Shown here: in pieces, positions 55,591 to 64,000 of the stretch
Layout of the letters: each line of letters starts with the position of its first letter
How positions within the stretch are numbered: the first letter of the stretch is position 1
Origin: Tunturiibacter empetritectus
Lineage (GTDB): Bacteria > Acidobacteriota > Terriglobia > Terriglobales > Acidobacteriaceae
Direction: 5' to 3'
Assembly (NCBI RefSeq): GCF_013410875.1
Contig: NZ_JACCCU010000003.1
Location: forward strand, 708,404-772,403
Length of the DNA: 64,000 nt
Program-made: the position numbers and the translations under genes
Notes under the pieces: generated by a model
The model's database searches: none
Told to the model about the DNA's origin: nothing
Seen by the model: only the letters and a program-made list of their open reading frames with translations

Positions 55591-58140
55591 ATGAATGGAT
55601 TGCGTTTTGGAAGAGTTGCTGTCCTGTTTGTTTTGGGCTGCGTGATGAGTGTTCCTGGGCTGTCGGCACAGAGCGCAACGGGTGAAAAGGGTGATCTGAT
55701 TTCGATGCATCGTGCGACGAGTGCTGCGGCGCTGCCGAATGGTTTAGAGCTGAGGGATGGCGAGGCGAGGGTTCAGATCACTGCGCTGCGAGAGGATGTT
55801 CTGCGGATTCGAGTTTCGAAGACGGGGAAGATGCCGGAGGATGCTTCGTGGGCTGTGCTTCCGGGGTCGCGAACCAGCTCGGTTGCGACTGTCTATCGCG
55901 CGGAGGGAGGCAAGACAGGTTTTAGCACGAAGGCGTTGCAGGTGTCGGTTGACCGCGCCACGCTTGCCGTAACGATCAGCGACACCCGTGGCGGTGTTCT
56001 GCTGCAGGATGCGCGACCGGTTGAGTTTCACGGCGAGCATTTCAGAATTTATAAGAGGATGTCGGCCGAGGAGCACTACTTTGGCCTGGGAGATAAGACG
56101 GGGCCGCTCGATCGCAGAGGCGGTGCGTACCAGATGTGGAACACCGATCAGTATCGTTTTCAGGAGAGCAGCGATCCTCTGTATAAAGCAATTCCGTTTT
56201 TTATTGCGGACAATGCGGGGAGGTCGTATGGGTTGTTTCTCGACAATACGTGGCGGACGAGTTTTGATTTTGGGAAGGAAGATTCGGAGGCTTACTCGTT
56301 TGGGGCCGATGGTGGACCGATTGACTACTACTTTATTTATGGTCCGAAGCCGAAGCAGGTGGTGGAGGGGTATGCGTGGTTGACTGGTCTTACGCCGCTG
56401 CCTCCGCAGTGGTCGCTGGGCTTTCAGCAGTCGCGCTACTCGTACATGACGGAGGCGCGGGCGCGCGAGGTGGCGGACCGTATGCGCGCCGATCGGATTC
56501 CGTGCGATGCGCTGTATCTGGACATTGACTTTCAGGATCGGAATGCTCCGTTTACGGTGAATCAGCAGGCGTTTCCGAAGTTTCCTGAGTTTATTCAGGA
56601 GTTGAAGGAGAAGCACTTCAACCTGGTGTTGATTACGGATCTGCATATTGCGGATCGCGCGAATCAGGGGTATGCGCCTTACGATTCGGGTGTGGCGGGG
56701 GATCACTTTGTGAAGAATCCGGATGGGTCGGTGTTTGTGGGCAAGGTGTGGCCGGGGCCTTCGGTGTTTCCTGATTTCACGAGGAAGGAGTCGCGGGCGT
56801 GGTGGGGGACTCTTTATAAAGATTTTTATGAGGATGGGGCCGCGGGTTTTTGGAACGATATGAACGAGCCTTCGGTGTTTGAAGTGGCTTCGAAGACGAT
56901 GCCGCTGGATGTGGTGCATCGGATCGATGAGCCGGGGTTTGTATCGAGGACTGCGAGCCATGCGGAGATTCACAATGTGTATGGCATGGAGAACTCGCGG
57001 GGGACGTATGAGGGACTGCTTGCGTTGAAGCCGCACCAGCGGCCTTTTGTTTTGACGCGCGCGACCTATGCTGGCGGCCAGCGGTATGCGTCGACTTGGA
57101 CGGGAGATAATTCGAGCAGCTGGAACCACCTTCGCATGAGTACGCCGATGCTTCTGAACCTGGGGCTGAGCGGGTTTTCGATGGCTGGAGATGACATTGG
57201 AGGGTATGCGGGTTCTTCTACGCAGGATCTGTTGACGAAGTGGATTGAGGTGGGTGAGTTCAATCCGATCTATCGCGACCACACAGAGAAGTTCACGGCC
57301 GACCAGGAGCCTTGGGTGGGTGGAGCGGAGGTGGAAGCGGTTCGGCGGAGGTACATTGAGGATCGGTATCGGCTGATGCCGTATCTCTATACATTGGCCG
57401 AGGAGAACTCTCGCACGGGCGTTCCGATGATGCGGCCGATGTTTCTGGAGTTCCCGGATGCGACTGCGGACAAGCATCCGCTCGATCTGGATGCGGCCAA
57501 TCAGTTCATGCTGGGGCCGGATTTGTTGATTGCGCCTGCGCCTTATCCAGAGGCGCCGGATAGCTATGCGGTGACGTTTCCGCCGGTGGGTTGGTACGAC
57601 TATTGGACGGGGGCAAAGGTTGCGGGGAGCGCTCGCGAGGCGGTTGCGGTGAGTACGGGCGCGGCGCTGGGAGTGGGTGAGCTTCAGTCGGTGAAGATTA
57701 CGCCGCAGGTGGATGTGCTGCCGGTGTTTGTGCGAGCGGGGTCGATTCTGCCGTTTGCGCCGGTGGTCGAAAGCACGCAGGTGAAGCCAGATGGGCCGCT
57801 GACGCTGAAGGTGTTTCCGGGTGAGGGATGTGCGGGCTCGCTGTATCAGGATGATGGGATCAGCTTCGGGTATAAGGAGAAGGATTTTCTGCGTGTGACG
57901 TATAGCTGCGAATCGACTCAGGACGGATTGCGTCTGCAGATCGGCAAGCGCGAGGGGAGCTTTCAGCCTTGGTGGAATGGGGTGCAGGTGACGATCTTCG
58001 GTTGGAGTGGCGCGCCGGGGAAGATTATGTATGGCGGCCAGGTGATTGCGGGCGCGAGGTTCGATGGCGCGGCGCATTCGCTTACGGTTGTGTTGCCGGA
58101 GAGGGCTGAAGGTGGGGTGCTGGAGATTGCTGGGAGGTAG
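55591..58140 (+). CDS. GH31 family alpha-glucosidase-like enzyme, exported
   Basis: 849 residues. GAAGG lies before the ATG at 55,591. Signal peptide RVAVLFVLGCVMSVPGLSAQ. GH31 order: N-terminal beta-sandwich (ISDTRGGVLLQDARPVEF, EEHYFGLGDKTGPLDRRG), (beta/alpha)8 barrel with TPLPPQWSLGFQQSRYSYMTEA, ALYLDIDFQDR, the catalytic nucleophile in GFWNDMNEPSVFE and the acid/base Asp in STWTGDNSSSWNHLR, and C-terminal beta-domains (DLLIAPAPYPEAPDSYAVTFPPVGWYDYWTG, FPGEGCAGSLYQDDGISFGYK). It removes terminal glucose or related sugars from oligosaccharides outside the inner membrane. Not obviously part of the BlaI operon, although it shares its divergent spacer. Confidence 0.94.
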   Translation: MNGLRFGRVAVLFVLGCVMSVPGLSAQSATGEKGDLISMHRATSAAALPNGLELRDGEARVQITALREDVLRIRVSKTGKMPEDASWAVLPGSRTSSVATVYRAEGGKTGFSTKALQVSVDRATLAVTISDTRGGVLLQDARPVEFHGEHFRIYKRMSAEEHYFGLGDKTGPLDRRGGAYQMWNTDQYRFQESSDPLYKAIPFFIADNAGRSYGLFLDNTWRTSFDFGKEDSEAYSFGADGGPIDYYFIYGPKPKQVVEGYAWLTGLTPLPPQWSLGFQQSRYSYMTEARAREVADRMRADRIPCDALYLDIDFQDRNAPFTVNQQAFPKFPEFIQELKEKHFNLVLITDLHIADRANQGYAPYDSGVAGDHFVKNPDGSVFVGKVWPGPSVFPDFTRKESRAWWGTLYKDFYEDGAAGFWNDMNEPSVFEVASKTMPLDVVHRIDEPGFVSRTASHAEIHNVYGMENSRGTYEGLLALKPHQRPFVLTRATYAGGQRYASTWTGDNSSSWNHLRMSTPMLLNLGLSGFSMAGDDIGGYAGSSTQDLLTKWIEVGEFNPIYRDHTEKFTADQEPWVGGAEVEAVRRRYIEDRYRLMPYLYTLAEENSRTGVPMMRPMFLEFPDATADKHPLDLDAANQFMLGPDLLIAPAPYPEAPDSYAVTFPPVGWYDYWTGAKVAGSAREAVAVSTGAALGVGELQSVKITPQVDVLPVFVRAGSILPFAPVVESTQVKPDGPLTLKVFPGEGCAGSLYQDDGISFGYKEKDFLRVTYSCESTQDGLRLQIGKREGSFQPWWNGVQVTIFGWSGAPGKIMYGGQVIAGARFDGAAHSLTVVLPERAEGGVLEIAGR

Positions 58141-58142
58141 CG

Positions 58143-58245
58143 TCCTGCCGGACGGGCCTCCTGTGCGGAGGGCGGTCACTTCGTGACGTGTGTACCTTTT
58201 CCGGGCGGGGTGGGTTCGGTTGTCTTCCCGCTGGTCGGCGATAGA
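58143..58245. repeat. Dispersed modular palindromic repeat, copy 10 (short form)
   Basis: TCCTGCCGGACGGGCCTCC, GGTCACTTCGTGACGTGTGT, then a spacer and TGTCTTCCCGCTGGTCGGC. It starts 3 bp after the GH31 stop. This is the only copy right of 32.7 kb. Confidence 0.8.
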
Positions 58246-58261
58246 GTCAGTGAAGAGCGCT

Positions 58262-58882
58262 CTAGTGGAAGCGGTAGGCGGCGCCGATCCCCAAGACCTG
58301 CGGGCTTAGATCGTTGGGCGGGAAGCTGAGCCACTTTTGAAATTGATACTCTGCGCGTAAGTTGACCGAGCGCGTGAGGCGATAATCGACGCCTATACCC
58401 GCGGCTACGATGTTGTAGGCGAGATTGGCGGCGTTGCCTTGTGGAGGACCACCGGGGGTGAGGCTAGGAACCTCTGGGTAGTTGAAGACGCCGCGGCCGT
58501 ACAGGACTTTGGCGAAGGGCTCTATCCGGCCGAAGTGGAGGACGTAGCGAGGGCCGATCTCGTAGGTGCGTTCGTAGATTTTTGTGGTTGGGTCGGAATC
58601 GTTGATTTGGTGGAACTCTGCTTCGATGCCCCAGTGATATTTGAAGTCGAAGTTAACGTAGGCTCCTCCGCCTTTGATCTTTTGCGGGACGTAGTCTGAG
58701 TTGGCGTAGTTGAACTCGCCGCCAGCCTGGAGGACTCCGGCGGCGGTTGCGGTTGGGAGTGCCTGGGCGTGGAGTCGTGCGCCGGCGAAGCTGATGAGGC
58801 AGAGTAGGGCAGAGATCTTGATTCCGAGGAGGAGATCGTTTGCCCGCTTTGCGATTTTTTCAGATGCTGATCTGTTGCTCAT
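58262..58882 (-). CDS. Outer-membrane beta-barrel protein
   Basis: 206 residues. N-terminal signal (LLLGIKISALLCLISFAGARLHAQ). The rest alternates in beta-strand pattern with aromatic girdles (GGAYVNFDFKYHWGIEAEFHQI, TYEIGPRYVLHFGRIEPFAKVLYG, YNIVAAGIGVDYRLTRSVNLRAEYQFQKW, SPQVLGIGAAYRFH); the final Phe-His is close to the C-terminal aromatic end used for barrel insertion. It fits a small 8-strand OmpA/OmpW-like barrel. It lies 30 bp downstream of the giant MBG protein gene and is probably co-transcribed with it. Function unknown. Confidence 0.85.
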   Translation of the reverse strand: MSNRSASEKIAKRANDLLLGIKISALLCLISFAGARLHAQALPTATAAGVLQAGGEFNYANSDYVPQKIKGGGAYVNFDFKYHWGIEAEFHQINDSDPTTKIYERTYEIGPRYVLHFGRIEPFAKVLYGRGVFNYPEVPSLTPGGPPQGNAANLAYNIVAAGIGVDYRLTRSVNLRAEYQFQKWLSFPPNDLSPQVLGIGAAYRFH

Positions 58883-58912
58883 ACTGAGAATCTCTCTTGA
58901 AGCTTGCGCTTT

Positions 58913-61900
58913 TTACTGTGGGGACTGGTCGATGTGGTAATCCACGTTTACAGTGTGCTGTATTCCGTTGCTGTTGGCGGTTACAACTATCGGGTAGGTG
59001 CGGTCGAAGTAACCTGATCCGCAACCGGTGAGTGTTCCGATAGCTCCGAGAGAGGACAGGATGAGCAGCGAGTGGATGATGAGGCGGGTGAGCTTGCGGC
59101 TGGAACGACGCGAGTAGCGCAGGCCGAGGAGCGGAAGGAGGAAGAGGCCGAGCGCGATGTGGGAGAGCCGGCGCGAGCGATCCTGTGGCGACTCGAGTGA
59201 GGCGAGCTTGCGGGTTGCGACGGTGAGGGTGATGTCGGTTGGGCCGGCGTACTGGGCGATGGTCGAGGGCGAGAAGGTGTAGGTGGCGAGGATGGGGCCG
59301 GTCGGGCTGGCAGAGAGGTTGATGACGCCGGGGTAGTATCCGCCGGTGGGAGAGACATGGAAGGTGTACAGGCGGGTGGTGCCGTAGATGCCTTCGACGG
59401 TCTGGGCGCTGGTGAGGACGATGGTGAAGTCGAGAGGCGCGACGTTGATGGTGTTCGCACCGGATGCGGCGGAGGCTGTGCTTGAGTTGAAGTTAGCGTC
59501 TCCGCTATAGATGGCGGTGATGGTATGGACGCCTACAGAGAGGGCCGTAGTGGAGAAGGTGGCAACGTCGCTGCTGTTGAGGGTAGCTGTGTTGACCTGG
59601 TTGCCGTTGTCAAAGAAGGTGACGGTTCCAGTCGGTGTTCCGGAGGTTGTGGAGGCGACGTTGGCAGTAAAGGTGACTGGCAGAGCGAAGACGGTGCTGG
59701 TTGTGCTGAGGCTCAGCGTGGTGATGGCGGGTGCCTTGGTGATGGTCAGCATTCCGTTCTGTACGGTCTGGAGGTAGTCGGTGACGTTGGTTCCGGTTGC
59801 AGCAGGAATGATGGGGTACTGTCCTGGTTGAGAGAGCGTGCTTGCGGAGTTGGAGAAGATTTCGGTGAAGGTATCGCCATCCAGCGCGCCGGTGATGGTG
59901 CCGGTAAAGACGGGGTTGGGCGAGCCGTAGAGCTTGGTGAAGCTGTTGGCGGTGACGATGAGTGTGGCCTGGCTGATGGTGAGGGTCCCGTTGACGTAGA
60001 CGACGTTGTAGTCGCTGAGGTTGGTGCCGGAGGCTGCGGGGACGATGGGATAGGTTCCGATCGGTGAGGAGATCGTAGCCAGGGTGCTTTCGGTGAGTGT
60101 GAAGGTATCGCCGTTGACTGCGCCCACAGCGGTGGCCGTAAAGCCGGGATTCGCTATTCCATATTCGCGGCTCGCGTTGGTGGCGGTGACGGTCAGGGTT
60201 GCCTGGGTGACGGTGAGAGTTCCGTTGATGTAGGTCACGCTGTAGTCGCTGAGATTTGTGCCGGTGGCGACAGGCGCGATGGGATAGTTGCCGATCGGGG
60301 ATGACGGAGTTGCGTTGGTGCTCTCGGTGAGGGTGAAGGTGTCACCATTGACTGCGCCAAGGGCGGTTGCCGAGAAGACGGGGTTTGCAGAGCCGTAGAT
60401 GCGGCTGGTGCTTCCGGCTGTGACGGTCAGCATTGCCTGGCCGATGGTGAGGGTTCCGTTGGCGTACGTCACGGTGTAGTTGCTGAGGTTTGCCCCGATG
60501 GCCGAGGGAACGATCGGATAAGTACCAACGGGCGATGAGGCGGTGGCGATAGTGGTTTCCGTGAAGGTGAAGCTGTCGTTGTTCTCGACTCCCGTAGCCG
60601 ACGCGGAGAAGGCGGGATTAGGAGATCCGTAGGTGCGGTTTGCGTCAGCGGCTGTGATGGTGAGGTTCGCCTTGCCTACGGTCAGAGTCCCGTTGGTGTA
60701 GACGACGTTGTAATCGGCGAGGTTGGTGCCTGTCGCGGTGGGAACGATGGCGTAGGTTCCAACCGGGGACGCGGCGGTTGCAGAGGTGGTTTCGCTGAAG
60801 GTGAAGGTGTCACCGTTCTGTGCGCCGGTTGCGGATGCGAAGAATGGCGGGTTCGGAGAACCATAGGTGCGGTTCGCGTCTGCAGCGAGGACGTTGAGGG
60901 TGGCTTGGGTTACTGTGAGGGTTCCGTTGTCATAGATGACGTTGTAGTCGCTGAGGTTGGTGCCAGAGGCCAGGGGAACGATGGCGTAAGTTCCGACAGG
61001 GGAGGTCGCGGTGGCGGTGGTGCTCTCCGTGAAGGTGAAGGTGTCACCGTTGACTGCGCCAGCCGCAGTGGCGGAGAAGGTTGGGTTCGCGGCGCCGTAT
61101 GTTCTGCTAGCGCTTGTGGCTGTGACGGTGAGAGTAACTTGAGTGACGGTGAGTGTCCCGTTGGTGTAGACGACGTTGTAGTCGTTGATGTTGGCGCCTG
61201 TTGCGGTGGGAACGATGGCGTAGGTTCCAACAGGGGACGCGGCGGTTGCAGAGGTTGTTTCGCTGAAGGTGAAGGTGTCGCCGTTCTGCGCGCCGGTGGC
61301 GGAAGCGTTGAAGGTTGGGTTCGCTGCACCGTAAGCGCGGCTGGCGTCGGCTGCGGTGACGGTCAAGGTTGCCTTGCCGATGGTGAGAGTTCCGTTGACG
61401 TAGGTTACGTTGTAGTCGCTGATGTTGGCGCCTGCGGCTACAGGGATGATGGCGTAGGTGCCGGGGGCGGACGCTATGGTCGCCGGAGTGCTTTCGGTGA
61501 AGGTGAAGGTATCCCCGTTCTGCGCGCCGGTGGCGGATGCAGAGAAGGCTGGGTTTGGCGTTCCGTAGGTACGGTTGGCGTCGGCTGCGGTAACGGTCAG
61601 GCTTGCCTTGCCGATGGTGAGCGTGCCGTTGTTGTATACGACGGTGTAGTTGGCGATATTGGCGCCACTGGCTACCGGGATGATGGCGTAGGTGCCAGGG
61701 GCGGACGCTATGGTTGCCGGGGTGCTTTCGGTGAAGGTGAAGGTATCGCCGTTCTGTGCCCCGGTTGCGGAGGCAGAGAAGGCTGGGTTTGGCGTTCCGT
61801 AGGTGCGGTTGGCATCAGCTGCAGTGACGGTCAGCGTTGCTTTCGTGACGGTGAGGGTTCCGTTGACGTATACGACGGTGTAGTTGGCGATATTGGCGCC

Positions 61901-64000
61901 AGTGGCTACCGGGATGATGGCGTAGGTGCCAGGAGCGGACGCTACGGTTGCTGGGGTGCTTTCGGTGAAGGTGAAGGTGTCACCATTCTGAGCACCGGCC
62001 GCTGTTGCGGAGAAGGTTGGGTTCGGAGCGCCGTAGGCTCGACTGGCGCTGGCTGCTGTAACAGTCAGTGTGGCCTGGCCGATCGAGAGAGTTCCATTGA
62101 CGTAGACGACGGTATAGTTCGAAAGATTTGCCCCGGCGGCAGAGGGAACGATGGGATAGTTGCCGACTGGTGAACTCGCCGTGGCAGAGGTGCTTTCGGT
62201 GAAGGTGAAGGTGTCGCCGTTCTGCGCGCCGGCTGCTGTTGCGGAGAAGGCTGGGTTCGCTGCCCCGTAAGCGCGGCTGGCGTCAGCTGCGGTGACGGTC
62301 AGCGTGGCTTTGCCGATGGTGAGCGTTCCGTTGACGTATACGACTGTGTAGTCGTTGATATTGGCGCCCGAGGCGACGGGAACGATCGGATAGGTGCCGG
62401 GAGCTGAACTTGTGGTGGCTGAGGTGCTCTCGGTGAAGGTGAAAGTGTCGCCGTTCTGTGCACCGGTTGCGGTGGCGGAGAAGGCGGGATTGGTTACACC
62501 GTAGGCTCGGCTGGCGTCAGCTGCGGTGACGGTCAGAGTCGCCTTGCCGATGGTGAGGGTCCCGTTGTTGTAGGTGACCGTGTAGTTGCTGAGGTTGGCG
62601 CCTGTGGCGACGGGAACGATCGCGTAAGTGCCCGGAGGCGAACTGACGATTGCGGAGGTGCTTTCGGTGAAGGTGAAGGTGTCGCCGTTCTGCGCGCCGG
62701 TGGCGGATGCGGAGAAGGCGGGATTGGCTACACCGTAGGTGCGGTTAGCATCGGCTGCCGTGACGGTCAAAGTCGCCTTATTGATCGTAAGGGTTCCGTT
62801 GACGTAGACGACGTTGTAGTTGCCGATGTTGGTGCCGGTGGCAGCGGGGACGATTGGATACGTGCCTGCAGAGGAGGAGGTGGTGGCCGTGGTGGTTTCG
62901 GTGAAGGTGAAGGTGTCGCTGTTCTGTGCGCCGCTGGCGGAGGCGGAGAAGGTGGGGTTGGCTGCGCCGTAGGCTCGAGTGGCGCTGGCGGCGGTGACGG
63001 TGAGCGTGGCCTGGCCGACGGTCAGCGTTCCGTTGACGTAGACGACGTTGTAGTTCGCGATATTCGTGCCGGATGCTGAGGGAACGATGGGGTAGTTTCC
63101 GACAGATGATGTGGTGGTGGCCGTGGTGGTTTCGGCAAAGGTGAAGGTATCGCCATTGGCTGCGCCGGTTGCGGATGCGGAGAACGTCGGGTTGGCGGCG
63201 CCGTAAGCCCTGGTGGCGTTAGCGGCGGTGACGGTGAGCGTAGCCTGGCCGACGGTAAGGGTTCCGTTGACGTAGACGACGTTGTAGTTCGCGATATTCG
63301 TGCCGGATGCGACGGGGATGATGGGATAGGTGCCGACGGGGGATGAGGTGGTGGCGGGAGTGCTTTCGGTAAAGGTGAAGGTGTCGCCGCTAACTGCGCC
63401 GGTTGCGGATGCGGAGAACGTCGGGTTGGCGGCTCCGAAGGCGCGATTAGCGTCGGCGGCGGTGACGGTGAGTGTGGCCTGGGTGATGGTGAGTGTTCCA
63501 TTGACGTAGACGACGTTGTAGTCGGAGAGATTGGCTCCGCTAGCGACTGGGACGATGGAGTAGATTCCAGTGGGCGAAGCGGAAGTGGCGGTGGTGGTCT
63601 CGGTGAAGGTGAAGGTGTCACCGTTCTGCGCGCCGGCTGCGGATGCAGAGAAGGTTGGGTTGTTGGCGCCGTAGGCTCGGGTGGCGTTCGCGGCGGTGAC
63701 GGTCAGAGTCACTTTGCCGACAGTGAGAGTTCCGTTGGTGACATTGACGGTGTAGTTCGACAGAGCGGTGCCGACTGGGGCAGGAACGATGGGGTAGGTT
63801 CCTGCGGGAGAGCTGGTGATGGCGGTTGTTGAGAAGCTCTCGGTGAAAGTGTCGCTATTGACTGCGCCGGTAATGGCTCCGGTAAATGTTGGGTTGGCAC
63901 TGCCATAGGCGCGGGTGGCGTTGTTGGCGGTGACGGTGAGGACGGCGGGGGTGACGGTGATCTGGGCGGAGGCGGTCTGGCCGGCGTAGTCGGTGGTGTC
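58913..64000 (-). CDS. Giant exported MBG-repeat protein, C-terminal part (truncated by the window edge)
   Basis: At least 1695 residues visible; the start is beyond 64,000. It contains 18 MBG-type repeats of 78 residues (family signature LTVTA...R.YG..NP.F followed later by DTFTF.E and YPI.P...G.NL..Y.V.Y.NGTLT), then an Ig-like Big_3_5-type domain (about 59,480-59,735; TPTGTVTFFDNGNQVNTATLNSSDVATFST), a further beta domain and a C-terminal hydrophobic, basic region (LGLFLLPLLGLRYSRR; LLILSSLGAIGTLTGCGSGYF) with a soluble YPIVVTANSNG tail. Such proteins are probably surface adhesins or matrix proteins. The reading frame stays open to the edge. No LPxTG-like anchor is visible. Confidence 0.85.
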   Translation of the reverse strand, partial: DTTDYAGQTASAQITVTPAVLTVTANNATRAYGSANPTFTGAITGAVNSDTFTESFSTTAITSSPAGTYPIVPAPVGTALSNYTVNVTNGTLTVGKVTLTVTAANATRAYGANNPTFSASAAGAQNGDTFTFTETTTATSASPTGIYSIVPVASGANLSDYNVVYVNGTLTITQATLTVTAADANRAFGAANPTFSASATGAVSGDTFTFTESTPATTSSPVGTYPIIPVASGTNIANYNVVYVNGTLTVGQATLTVTAANATRAYGAANPTFSASATGAANGDTFTFAETTTATTTSSVGNYPIVPSASGTNIANYNVVYVNGTLTVGQATLTVTAASATRAYGAANPTFSASASGAQNSDTFTFTETTTATTSSSAGTYPIVPAATGTNIGNYNVVYVNGTLTINKATLTVTAADANRTYGVANPAFSASATGAQNGDTFTFTESTSAIVSSPPGTYAIVPVATGANLSNYTVTYNNGTLTIGKATLTVTAADASRAYGVTNPAFSATATGAQNGDTFTFTESTSATTSSAPGTYPIVPVASGANINDYTVVYVNGTLTIGKATLTVTAADASRAYGAANPAFSATAAGAQNGDTFTFTESTSATASSPVGNYPIVPSAAGANLSNYTVVYVNGTLSIGQATLTVTAASASRAYGAPNPTFSATAAGAQNGDTFTFTESTPATVASAPGTYAIIPVATGANIANYTVVYVNGTLTVTKATLTVTAADANRTYGTPNPAFSASATGAQNGDTFTFTESTPATIASAPGTYAIIPVASGANIANYTVVYNNGTLTIGKASLTVTAADANRTYGTPNPAFSASATGAQNGDTFTFTESTPATIASAPGTYAIIPVAAGANISDYNVTYVNGTLTIGKATLTVTAADASRAYGAANPTFNASATGAQNGDTFTFSETTSATAASPVGTYAIVPTATGANINDYNVVYTNGTLTVTQVTLTVTATSASRTYGAANPTFSATAAGAVNGDTFTFTESTTATATSPVGTYAIVPLASGTNLSDYNVIYDNGTLTVTQATLNVLAADANRTYGSPNPPFFASATGAQNGDTFTFSETTSATAASPVGTYAIVPTATGTNLADYNVVYTNGTLTVGKANLTITAADANRTYGSPNPAFSASATGVENNDSFTFTETTIATASSPVGTYPIVPSAIGANLSNYTVTYANGTLTIGQAMLTVTAGSTSRIYGSANPVFSATALGAVNGDTFTLTESTNATPSSPIGNYPIAPVATGTNLSDYSVTYINGTLTVTQATLTVTATNASREYGIANPGFTATAVGAVNGDTFTLTESTLATISSPIGTYPIVPAASGTNLSDYNVVYVNGTLTISQATLIVTANSFTKLYGSPNPVFTGTITGALDGDTFTEIFSNSASTLSQPGQYPIIPAATGTNVTDYLQTVQNGMLTITKAPAITTLSLSTTSTVFALPVTFTANVASTTSGTPTGTVTFFDNGNQVNTATLNSSDVATFSTTALSVGVHTITAIYSGDANFNSSTASAASGANTINVAPLDFTIVLTSAQTVEGIYGTTRLYTFHVSPTGGYYPGVINLSASPTGPILATYTFSPSTIAQYAGPTDITLTVATRKLASLESPQDRSRRLSHIALGLFLLPLLGLRYSRRSSRKLTRLIIHSLLILSSLGAIGTLTGCGSGYFDRTYPIVVTANSNGIQHTVNVDYHIDQSPQ
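59735..63946 (-). repeat. Array of 18 MBG-domain repeats, 234 bp each
   Basis: The period is exactly 78 codons, all in one frame. Central units read FSASATGAQNGDTFTF and match each other closely. The first and last units in the window read FTGAITGAVNSDTFTE and FTGTITGALDGDTFTE, so they share features that the central ones lack. Units near 61,500-61,960 are nearly identical at the DNA level. Confidence 0.9.

Noticed and set aside
55744..58179. An open frame of about 800 codons on the strand opposite the GH31 gene
   Set aside because: It is an antisense shadow of a GC-rich gene: Arg/His/Leu-rich composition, no domain, no ribosome-binding site, while the GH31 frame has every catalytic motif.
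59735..63946. Possible CRISPR-like or satellite array
   Set aside because: The 234-bp units are in-frame protein repeats (MBG domains) without spacers.

Overview
The window looks like chromosomal DNA of an Acidobacteriota member (class Terriglobia, Acidobacteriaceae-like; Granulicella, Edaphobacter and Terriglobus are the style of genome it resembles). This is inferred from gene content and gene style, not from a marker gene: a duplicated-type MacB/FtsX (ADOP-like) permease with its own efflux operon, M56/BlaI pairs, MBG-repeat surface proteins, many DUF proteins, GC-rich codon use, and intergenic spaces packed with dispersed palindromic repeats. No rRNA, tRNA, transposase, integrase or CRISPR array was seen.

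Layout. 0-3 kb: start of purL (cut by the left edge), a DUF5996 protein, dUTPase and two unrecognised small proteins. 3-9.3 kb: aldo/keto reductase, a rhomboid-like protein lacking catalytic residues, a DUF1905 protein, a secreted M28 peptidase, a LysW-like small zinc protein, a small secreted beta-domain protein and a ferritin-like protein. 9.4-18.1 kb (all minus strand): galU, a higBA toxin-antitoxin pair with a clear operator, a cupin/DUF885 pair, a DUF3224 protein and mfd. 18.2-28 kb: tandem duplicated sugar-binding lipoproteins, a quinone-oxidoreductase-like enzyme, an FNT-family channel, ligA, and a GH144-like glycoamylase gene divergent from a LacI regulator. 28.4-36.5 kb: an EF-G paralogue, two convergent overlapping CPBP membrane proteins, and the ku-ligD end-joining pair. 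36.6-47.2 kb: one long efflux operon (HlyD adaptor, ABC ATPase, a truncated permease-like peptide, a full permease, a second ATPase, TolC) ending in an NtrC/NtrY-type two-component pair. 47.3-53.3 kb: a degenerate cNMP-domain/DUF1003 membrane protein, then a 34-residue peptide coupled to kdpFABC. 53.6-64 kb: a BlaI/M56 pair, a GH31 glucosidase, an outer-membrane beta-barrel protein, and the C-terminal ~1,695 residues of a giant MBG-repeat protein that runs off the right edge.

How the genes relate. Clear functional units are ku-ligD (non-homologous end joining), kdpFABC (high-affinity K+ uptake), blaI-M56 (repressor plus membrane sensor protease), higBA, and the 10-kb efflux/two-component operon. 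ligA, mfd, ku, ligD and dut together give a good share of DNA-repair and nucleotide hygiene, but they are not one operon.

The most distinctive feature is non-coding. About ten copies of a modular, palindrome-rich repeat (usually beginning TCCTGCCGGACGGGCC) occupy gene ends and intergenic spaces from 0.2 to 32.6 kb and again at 58.1 kb. A second element family, with a G-run/C-run head and AAAGG-type boxes, has two copies fifty kilobases apart. Both shape gene boundaries: one abuts the apparent leaderless promoter of ligA, and another forms the whole 5' leader of a small Cys/His protein.
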